Source of the DNA: Ampullaceana balthica
Lineage: Eukaryota; Mollusca; Gastropoda; Lymnaeidae
NCBI GenBank assembly: GCA_944989445.1
Contig: CALYLW010000687.1
Location: 62,001-126,000, forward strand
Direction of reading: 5' to 3'
Length of the DNA: 64,000 nucleotides
The position numbers were made by a program, and so were the translations under genes. This document shows, piece after piece, positions 1-7,092 of this stretch (its first letter is position 1; each line of letters starts with the position of its first letter). The notes beneath the pieces are model-generated. The model was not told the origin of the DNA, made no database searches, and saw only the letters and a program-made list of their open reading frames with translations.

Positions 1-120
1 TAACATGCTACTCACCACACTTGCTAACATGCTACTCACCACACTTGCTAACATGCTACTCACCACACTTGCTAACATGCTACTCACCACACTTGCTAAC
101 ATGCTACTCACCACACTTGC
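1..120. repeat. 24-bp tandem repeat made from the 3' end of the MYND coding sequence
   Basis: Five perfect copies of a 24-bp unit. The innermost copy (97-120) is itself coding: on the minus strand it is the last codons SKCGE, the TAG stop and a few following bases. The remaining copies therefore lie 3' of the stop. The array reaches the window edge in phase and probably continues beyond it. Confidence 0.85.
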
Positions 121-1684
121 TAACATGGTTGTGGCTATCTTCCAACAGACACTTCTTACTGCAGTATCTGACCACCAAGCAGCAGTTGCAGACGACCTGC
201 CGGTCACTCATCTCACGACAGCGCAAGCAAATCCCTGTCGTCCAGTCGTAAGTGCCCCCAGCCTCCTCTACACTTTCAACATCATCCTCATCACTTTCGT
301 CAATTGTCTCTTCTGGAATTTCGTCCAGGTTAAGGTCAGGGAAAAACGAGGAATCTACCCCCGGCGTGCATTGAGAACCCTTGATGACCAAACCAGAAAA
401 ACGGGTTGTCTGATTAATTCTTGGATCCACTGCGCACGTTAAAGCGCCTCTGAGAATAGCGTCGCTTTGAATGTATTCAATTTCTTCATTGCAATGTGTT
501 TTGTCTTTAAGACTATGCTCTGTTTGTAATCCTGGGGTCGAATGTAATGAATCTTTGGTTTGTGCTCTAGAATTTTCTGCTGGCGAAACCGGTTCCTCGC
601 TGGATGTTTTGCTTATGTTCGTAATAGTTTCAGTGTCATGGGTGATTTCCCCTGACGGGACATTCTTGATTTTGTGTGTATATATTTGTGTCATCGTGGA
701 GACCATGCTAACCGCAATTTTCTTTAAATCAGGTTCTACTTCGAATTCTGGTAAAGTATTGAACGGTTTTTGTAGTTCCACTCCAGGTGATTCACAGGTT
801 GATAAATCTCGGGGCATGCCTTTAACCGTTTGAGGATTTCCTTGACGCAACTCAAAGTCTTTTTCTAAGACGTTAAAAGGTTCCACACATACGGAACTCT
901 CTAAACAAATCTCTAATTCTGAGACATGGTCTGGTCCCGATGACGAAAAAGATCTTTCATCATCTTCCAGATAATCCCGGTCAATATTACCATTGTCTGG
1001 TTCTGCTGTCAGTTTAGAGATTTGACAAACTTCTAGAACCCCTTGGTTAACTGTACCATTGTCTGGTTTCGCTGAAAAACTAGAGCTTTGATAATGTTCT
1101 AGATGTTCCTGGTCAATTGTACCGTTGTCTGGTTCTGCTGTCAGATGAGAATTTTGACAACATTCTGGTAATTCCTGATCTATTGTGCCATTGTCTGGTT
1201 CTAGTGACGAACTAGAGTTTTGACACTTTTCTAGTACTTCCTGGTTTATTGTGCCTGTGTCTGATTGTGCTGATCGATTAGAGTTTTGACAAACCTCTAG
1301 TACTTTCTGGTCTATTTTACTTGGGTCTGATTGTGCTGGGAGATTATGGTTTTGACAAACCTCTTGTACTTCTTGATCTATTGCACCATAGTCTTGGCCT
1401 ACTAATAAACTAGAGTTTTGACAAGCTTCTAGAACTCCTTGGTCTTTTGTACTTGGGTTTGGTTCTGCTGGTAGATTAGATTGTTGACAGACCTCTACAA
1501 CTTCTTGGTCTATTGTGCCTGGGTCTGATTCTGATGACAGATTAGAGTTTTGAAAAACTTCTAGAACTTTCTGGTCTGCCAGACGATGGTCTGGTCCTAC
1601 TGACAAATTAGAGATTTGGAAAACTTCTAGAATTTCCCGGTATATGGTAGGCGGGTCTGGTTCTGCTGTCAGATTAAATTTCTG
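104..1684 (-). CDS. C-terminal segment of the modular repeat ORF with MYND-type zinc finger
   Basis: A frame open from about 1684 (first ATG at 1606) to TAG at 104-106. The first half is about 11 copies of a 22-residue unit (66 bp), consensus DQEVLEVCQNSNLTAEPD. A non-repetitive spacer and an acidic run (IPEETIDESDEDDVESVEE) follow. The last 41 residues, encoded at 107-229, are a complete MYND finger with pattern CLRC-x9-CNCC-x5-CSKKC-x7-HVSKC. All eight zinc ligands (seven Cys, one His) are present in consensus spacing. MYND domains typically dock PxLxP-like peptides in transcription and chromatin proteins, which is the only functional hint here. The protein ends two residues after the last zinc-binding Cys. 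Confidence 0.6.
   Translation of the reverse strand, partial: QKFNLTAEPDPPTIYREILEVFQISNLSVGPDHRLADQKVLEVFQNSNLSSESDPGTIDQEVVEVCQQSNLPAEPNPSTKDQGVLEACQNSSLLVGQDYGAIDQEVQEVCQNHNLPAQSDPSKIDQKVLEVCQNSNRSAQSDTGTINQEVLEKCQNSSSSLEPDNGTIDQELPECCQNSHLTAEPDNGTIDQEHLEHYQSSSFSAKPDNGTVNQGVLEVCQISKLTAEPDNGNIDRDYLEDDERSFSSSGPDHVSELEICLESSVCVEPFNVLEKDFELRQGNPQTVKGMPRDLSTCESPGVELQKPFNTLPEFEVEPDLKKIAVSMVSTMTQIYTHKIKNVPSGEITHDTETITNISKTSSEEPVSPAENSRAQTKDSLHSTPGLQTEHSLKDKTHCNEEIEYIQSDAILRGALTCAVDPRINQTTRFSGLVIKGSQCTPGVDSSFFPDLNLDEIPEETIDESDEDDVESVEEAGGTYDWTTGICLRCREMSDRQVVCNCCLVVRYCSKKCLLEDSHNHVSKCGE
107..229 (-). other. MYND zinc-finger domain coding sequence
   Basis: On the minus strand this encodes CxxC, nine residues, CxxC, five residues ending in Tyr, CxxxC, seven residues, HxxxC, then Gly-Glu and stop. 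This matches the MYND consensus including the hallmark YCS before the fifth ligand. It is the only recognisable folded domain in the 16-kb locus. Confidence 0.8.
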
Positions 1685-4600
1685 ATAATCCTTCTAGAGA
1701 ATCCTGCCCTATAATTGTACCATCGTGCGGTACAGTTAATAGCCTAGAAACTTGACTTAATTCTCCTGTTTTCTTCTGTTTAGCAACCTTGTATATTCCA
1801 GAAGGATTTGAACTCGGGCATAACCTGAGTGCTTCTTTGTGTGTTGCTGAGGCGTCAGTGTTGATAGAATCGCCTAAGGCGTCAGTGTTGATAGAATCGC
1901 CTAAGGCGTCAGTGTTGATAGAATCGCCTAAGGCGCCAGTGTTGATAGAATCGCCTAAGGCGTCAGTGTTGATAGAATCGCCTAAGGCGTCAGTGTTGAT
2001 AGAATCGCCTAAGGCGTCAGTGTTGATAGAATCGCTAGAAATGTGATAAGCCTTCACAGGTTTCTTAACTTTAAAGTCCAAATTATTTTCACAATAACTC
2101 TGTTTGCCGTCTAGAATGTTTTCACGACAGACTTGTTTGCTTTCACAATTGACTTCAATTGTTGCACAAGAGACGTGTCCGCTTTCAGAAGAGAGCGGTT
2201 GGGTTTTAGAATAGACGGGCGAGTGGTTGACACTGAATTCTGTTTCCTGGTCGGAGTCGGAGTCAACAGTACGTTCCAAAAAGTAAGATTTCAATGAGAA
2301 GTTTGTCGATATTTTAGTTGTTAAACAGAGACTAGGGCTGGACGGCGGCTCGTCGTCAGATTCTGAACCATAGAAAACGTATTTAGTTGGCGTACCTGTT
2401 GTCTTCTGTTCTGTTTCCTTCTTTTCTGTTGCCTTCTGTTCTTTTGTTGTCTTCTGTTCTGTTGTTATCGTCCGTTCTTTTGTCTTCCGTTCTGTTGTTG
2501 CCTTCTGTTTTGTTGTAGCCACTTCTGAATGAGGGCTGACTAGACAGGTTTTGACCAGTTGCTTGTAATCAGATGTCACAAACCCACCATTGTTAGCTAT
2601 TCCATCTGTACCAAGTGGTAGGGGTAAAATATTATCTTTGCCGTGTGATGCCAGTAAAATCTCCTCCATAGATTGAGCTAGTACAATATCCCGTTGAACT
2701 TGTTGAGCAGGTACAATATCCTGTTGAACTTGTTGAGCAGGTACAATATCCTGTTGAACTTGTTGAGCTGGCACAATATCCTGTTGAACTTGTTGAGCTA
2801 GTACAATATCCTGTTGAACTTGATAACCTGGTACAATATCCTCTTGATTTTGTTGGGCTGGTACAATATCTTCTTGAATTTGTTGAGCAGGTACAATATC
2901 CTGTTGAACTTGTTGGGCAGGTACAATATCCTGTTGAACTTCTTGAGCAGGTACAATATCCTCTTGAACTTGTTGAGCTGGTACAATATCCTCTTGATTT
3001 TGTTGGGTTGGTACAATATCCTGTTGAACTTCTTGAGAAGGTACAATATCCTCTTGAACTTGTTGGACAGGTACAATATCCCCTTGAACTTGTTGAACTG
3101 GCACAATATCCTCTTGAACTTGTTGGGCTGGTACAATATCCTCTTGAACTTGTTGAGCTGGTACAATATCCTGTTGAACTTGTTGGGCTGGTACAATATC
3201 CTGTTGAACTTCTTGAGCAGGTACAATATCCTTTTGAACTTGTTGGGCTGGTACAATATCCTCTTGAACTTGTTGAGCTGGTACAATATCCTCTTGAACT
3301 TGTTGGGCTGATACAATATCCTCTTGAACTTGTTGGGCTGGTACAATATCCTCTTGAATTTGTTGAGCAGGTACAATATCCTGTTCAACTTCTTGAGCAG
3401 GTACAATATCCTCTTGAACTTGTTGAGCTAGTACAATATCCTGTTGATGTTGTTGAGCTAATACAATGTCCTGTTGAACTTGTTGAGCAGGTACCGTATC
3501 CTCTTCAACTTGTGGTAACTGTGAAATATCATCACTAAAATGTAATACCGTTTCCTCTTTAACTTGTGTTGTTGGTTCAATATCCTCCGTAAATTGATGT
3601 GCCGGTACAATTTCCTCTTTATTTTCTGGTTTTGGTACAATATCCTCTTTCTCAATTACTGGTACAAAGAGTTTGTTAGCTTCTGTTGGCACAATCTCCT
3701 TAACTTCTGATACTGGTACAAGGTCCAAATTAACACCGCGTGGTTGTGGCATGAGCTCCATGATGAGTGATGTCGATACATTATCCTTTGTAACATGTAT
3801 TTTGGGTACAATCTCTTCATTGGCATGATGATGTATCGGTGTATAATCGTTTTTGACATGTTTTATATTATTTTCCTGTGGGATCTCTTTGACTTCCATT
3901 TTATCAGCTTTATGCTCTATCTTAATTTGTACAATTGAAGGCATGCTTTCAATGTCTTCTTCAATATTGATATCAATATTGCTCCTTTCCTCCATTTCAT
4001 TAGTGACTATATCTGGGAAAGCTGTAGCTTGTCCACTTACAGTGTTCGGACGAGATTCACAAAATGAAATATCTTTTCTACATGTAGATTTGCAATCTGC
4101 GGGGCTTACATCAAAACTTGGACTCTTTTGTCCGTCATTAACATCAAGTTTTTCAGAATCAAATATGTGTCTATGACAGACGGGGTTGTCTGATTCTTTT
4201 TGTGCTTCTTCCAAACTCTCTGATAATTTCTGTGCACTCAATGCAGCCGAGAGATTCTTCTCAGCTGAATCGAAATCATTAGAATCTCTTTCCTGATCCG
4301 AATCAGAATCGATATCACGTGGTAAGAAGTAAGACTTGTTGATGAAGTCTGCATGCAGGACAGTAGAAGCTGATTGGTCATCGGAATCTGAGCTATAATA
4401 AGCCGCGGGTTGATATCTCTGTAAGTCTGTGGCTAGCTGTGTCGTTAGGGGATACTCTAGATATGACCTGGTCAAACTGTTGGGAGAAACAGGTTCATCG
4501 TCTAGATATGACTTGGTCAAACTGTTTGGAGAAACAGGTTCATCGTCTGGATATGACTTGGTCAAACTGTTTGGAGAAACAGGTTCATCGTCTGGATATG

Positions 4601-6464
4601 ACTTGGTCAAACTGTTTGGAGAAACAGGTTCATCGTCTAGATATGACTTGGTCAAAATGTTTGGAGAAACAGGTTCATCGTCTGGATATGACTTGGTCAA
4701 ACTGTTTGGAGAAACAGGTTCATCGTCTGGATATGACTTGGTCAAAATGTTTGGAGAAACAGGTTCATCGTCTGGATATGACTTGGTCAAACTGTTGGGA
4801 GTAGCAGGTTCAGTGTCTATAGATGACCAATCATCAGGTTTTATAGAACTTATTAATTCTTCGACCTCAACATGTTTCTTTTTTGTGACTTTTATTTCCT
4901 TCCCTTTAATGGATGTAGAAACTGTTAAGTTTTCCTTTGTTGGTTTCAAATTATCTTCATAATCCAGTGTGGTTTCAAGGACCCCTTCTACTCGTGGTGT
5001 TATTTCAATGACATCTTCAACTTGTGGTGTTATTTCAATGACATCTTCAACTTGTGGTGTTGTTTCAATGACATCTTCAACTTGTGGTGTTGTTTCAATG
5101 ACATCTTCAACTTGTGGTGTTATTTCAATGACATCTTCAACTTGTGGTATTGTTTCAATGACCTCTTCAACTCGTGGTGTTGTTTCAATGACATCTTCAA
5201 CGTGTGGTGTTTTTAAAATACCATCTTCATCATGGCGTGTTTGTAAAATACCATATTCATGTTGTGGTGTTGGAACAATACCATCTTCATCTTGTAGTGT
5301 TGGTATAGTACCATCTTGATCTTGGGGTGCAGTTAAAATTCCATCTTCATTTTGATGAATTGATACAATTCCATTTTCATCTTGAGGTGTTGGTATTATG
5401 ACATCGTCGTCTTTAGCGAAGATTTTATTTACAGAGTTATCTCCCGAAGAGCTCTCCAAACTATCAACTCCGAAAACAATTTGAGGCTCTAATGATTTTA
5501 AATCTAACATTGAAATCTCTAGCAAGATTCTTGTATCAAAGTTTAAAGACGAAATTTGTTGTATATTTTGTGTTTCTTCCGAACGCCCAGTAGATTTTCG
5601 TTTACTCAACCCCTCCGAGAAATTGTTCCTAGCTGAATCAAAACAATTAGAGTAACTTTCCTGATCCGAATCAGAATCGATATCACGTGGTAAGAAGTAA
5701 GACTTGTTGACGAAGTCTGTATGCAGGACAGTAGAAGCTGATTGGTCATCAGAATCTGAGCTATAATAAGCCGCGGGTTGATATGTCTGTAAGTCTGTGG
5801 CCAGCTGTGTCGTTAGGGGATACTCTAGAGATGACTTGGTCAAACTGTTGGGAGAATCAGGTTCATCATCTAGATATGACTTGGTCAAACTGTGGGGAGA
5901 AACACGTTCATCGTCTGGATATGACTTGGTCAAACTGTGGGGCGAAAAAGGTTCATCGTCTGGATATGACTTGGTCAAACTGTTTGGAGAAACAGGCTCA
6001 GCGTCTGGATATGACTTGATCAAACTGTTGGGAGTAGCAGGTTCAGTGTCTATAGATGACCAATCATCAGGTTTTATAGAACTGATTAATTCTTCGACCT
6101 CAACATGTTTCTTTTTTGTGACTTTTATTTCATTCCCTTTAATGGATGTAGAAACTGTTAAGTGTTTCTTTGTTGGTTTCAAATTATCTTCATAATCTAG
6201 TGTTGTTTCAATGACCCCTTCAACTTTTGGTGTTATTTCAATGACATCTTCAACTGGTGGTGTTATTTCAATGACATCTTCAACTTGTGGTGTTGTTTCA
6301 ATGACATCTTCAACTCGTGGTGTTATTTCAATGACCTCTTCAACTTGTGGTGTTATTTCAATGACCACTTCAACTTGTGGTGTTATTTCAATGACCTCTT
6401 CAACTCGTGGTGTTGTTTCAATGACCTCTTCAACTTGTAAATGTTGTTTGAATGACCTCTTCAA
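1674..6464 (-). CDS. Modular repeat ORF segment 9 (modules 6, 7 and 8; longest open frame, about 1,596 codons)
   Basis: The longest uninterrupted frame. Approximate residue order: VEDVIEITPQ units 10-95; SPNSLTKSYPDDEPV units 145-210; module 6 at 232-270; TPQDEDGIVP units 355-415; VEDVIEITPQ 416-497; SPNSLTKSYPDDEPV 553-672; module 7 at 689-725; a less repetitive spacer; about 28 QQVQEDIVPA units 988-1265; a TTEQKTTKEQK stretch; module 8 (VFYGSESDDEPP ... LKSYFLERTVDSDSDQE) 1365-1410; seven GDSINTDAL units 1476-1541. It stops after LEGLSEI because of an extra base at about 1683; the neighbouring frame continues as LEGYQKFNLTAEPD into the next segment. The internal modules 6 and 7 belong to a ~1.35-kb tandem duplication. 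Function unknown; intracellular and disordered is likely. Confidence 0.55.
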   Translation of the reverse strand: MKRSFKQHLQVEEVIETTPRVEEVIEITPQVEVVIEITPQVEEVIEITPRVEDVIETTPQVEDVIEITPPVEDVIEITPKVEGVIETTLDYEDNLKPTKKHLTVSTSIKGNEIKVTKKKHVEVEELISSIKPDDWSSIDTEPATPNSLIKSYPDAEPVSPNSLTKSYPDDEPFSPHSLTKSYPDDERVSPHSLTKSYLDDEPDSPNSLTKSSLEYPLTTQLATDLQTYQPAAYYSSDSDDQSASTVLHTDFVNKSYFLPRDIDSDSDQESYSNCFDSARNNFSEGLSKRKSTGRSEETQNIQQISSLNFDTRILLEISMLDLKSLEPQIVFGVDSLESSSGDNSVNKIFAKDDDVIIPTPQDENGIVSIHQNEDGILTAPQDQDGTIPTLQDEDGIVPTPQHEYGILQTRHDEDGILKTPHVEDVIETTPRVEEVIETIPQVEDVIEITPQVEDVIETTPQVEDVIETTPQVEDVIEITPQVEDVIEITPRVEGVLETTLDYEDNLKPTKENLTVSTSIKGKEIKVTKKKHVEVEELISSIKPDDWSSIDTEPATPNSLTKSYPDDEPVSPNILTKSYPDDEPVSPNSLTKSYPDDEPVSPNILTKSYLDDEPVSPNSLTKSYPDDEPVSPNSLTKSYPDDEPVSPNSLTKSYLDDEPVSPNSLTRSYLEYPLTTQLATDLQRYQPAAYYSSDSDDQSASTVLHADFINKSYFLPRDIDSDSDQERDSNDFDSAEKNLSAALSAQKLSESLEEAQKESDNPVCHRHIFDSEKLDVNDGQKSPSFDVSPADCKSTCRKDISFCESRPNTVSGQATAFPDIVTNEMEERSNIDINIEEDIESMPSIVQIKIEHKADKMEVKEIPQENNIKHVKNDYTPIHHHANEEIVPKIHVTKDNVSTSLIMELMPQPRGVNLDLVPVSEVKEIVPTEANKLFVPVIEKEDIVPKPENKEEIVPAHQFTEDIEPTTQVKEETVLHFSDDISQLPQVEEDTVPAQQVQQDIVLAQQHQQDIVLAQQVQEDIVPAQEVEQDIVPAQQIQEDIVPAQQVQEDIVSAQQVQEDIVPAQQVQEDIVPAQQVQKDIVPAQEVQQDIVPAQQVQQDIVPAQQVQEDIVPAQQVQEDIVPVQQVQGDIVPVQQVQEDIVPSQEVQQDIVPTQQNQEDIVPAQQVQEDIVPAQEVQQDIVPAQQVQQDIVPAQQIQEDIVPAQQNQEDIVPGYQVQQDIVLAQQVQQDIVPAQQVQQDIVPAQQVQQDIVPAQQVQRDIVLAQSMEEILLASHGKDNILPLPLGTDGIANNGGFVTSDYKQLVKTCLVSPHSEVATTKQKATTERKTKERTITTEQKTTKEQKATEKKETEQKTTGTPTKYVFYGSESDDEPPSSPSLCLTTKISTNFSLKSYFLERTVDSDSDQETEFSVNHSPVYSKTQPLSSESGHVSCATIEVNCESKQVCRENILDGKQSYCENNLDFKVKKPVKAYHISSDSINTDALGDSINTDALGDSINTDALGDSINTGALGDSINTDALGDSINTDALGDSINTDASATHKEALRLCPSSNPSGIYKVAKQKKTGELSQVSRLLTVPHDGTIIGQDSLEGLSEI
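1840..2040 (-). repeat. 27-bp coding minisatellite (GDSINTDAL)
   Basis: Seven copies of a 27-bp unit, in frame with the minus-strand ORF and almost identical, indicating recent expansion. Confidence 0.8.
2670..3510 (-). repeat. 30-bp coding minisatellite (QQVQEDIVPA)
   Basis: About 28 copies of a 30-bp unit, in frame on the minus strand. Variants include QEVQQ, QQIQE and QQNQE. All three frames on both strands are open over long stretches because the unit is a multiple of three, so the opposite-strand ORFs here are shadows. Confidence 0.8.
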
Positions 6465-6786
6465 CTTTTGGTGTTATTTCAAGGACCTCTTCAACTTGTG
6501 GTGTTATTTCAAGGACATCTTCAACTTTTGGTGTTATTTCAAGGACCTCTTCTACTTTTGGTGTTATTTCAAGGACCTCTTCTACTTTTGGTGTTATTTC
6601 AAGGACCTCTTCTACTTTTGGTTTGATTCCATATTCATTTTGTTGAGATGATACAATACCGTTTTCAACTTTTTCTGTTGGTACAATATCATATTCATCT
6701 TGAGGTGTTGGTGTTACGGCATATTGATCTGTAGTGCAGATTTCATTTACAGAGTTTTGTCCCGAAGAGCTCTCCAAACTATCCAC
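6430..6786 (-). CDS. Modular repeat ORF segment 8 (VEEVLEITPK array)
   Basis: An open frame of 118 codons homologous to the SLESSSGDNSVNKIF region of the sister block. TPQDEYD-type repeats follow, then the start of a 10-residue VEEVLEITPK array (30 bp). It ends after VIQTTFTS because one base is inserted at about 6440, where the unit that normally reads ttgtggtgttgtttcaatg is lengthened by one. The array resumes immediately in the next frame. Acidic and proline/threonine containing; no catalytic motif. Confidence 0.4.
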   Translation of the reverse strand: MDSLESSSGQNSVNEICTTDQYAVTPTPQDEYDIVPTEKVENGIVSSQQNEYGIKPKVEEVLEITPKVEEVLEITPKVEEVLEITPKVEDVLEITPQVEEVLEITPKVEEVIQTTFTS

Positions 6787-6839
6787 TCCACAAACAATTT
6801 GAGGCTCTAATGATTTTAAATCTAACGTTGAAACTTTCT

Positions 6840-7092
6840 TGCAAGATTCTTATATCAAAGTTTAAAACCGAAATTTGTTGTATATTTTGTGTCTCCTCTG
6901 TGCTCCCCTTAGATTTTTCTTTACTAAAATCCCCCGAGAAATTCTTCTCAGCTGAATCAAAACCATTAGAGTCTCTTTCCTGATCCGAATCAGAATCGAT
7001 ATCACGTGGTAAGAAGTAAGACTTGTTGACGAAGTCTGTATGCAGGACAGTAGAAGCTGATTGGTCATCAGAATCTGAGCTATAATAAGCCG
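6840..7092 (-). CDS. Modular repeat ORF segment 7 (module 5, frame-shifted at both ends)
   Basis: A short in-register piece, recovered by comparison with the two homologous blocks at 5.5-5.8 and 4.2-4.4 kb. It encodes YYSSDSDDQSASTVL, then FVNKSYFLPRDIDSDSDQE and a NFS…ETQNIQQIS tail. The upstream break is the inserted base at about 7093. The downstream break is at about 6838, where gaaactttcttgcaag replaces gaaatctctagcaag of the sister copy (+1). Conservation of the module despite flanking frame breaks suggests the breaks are recent or technical. Confidence 0.4.
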
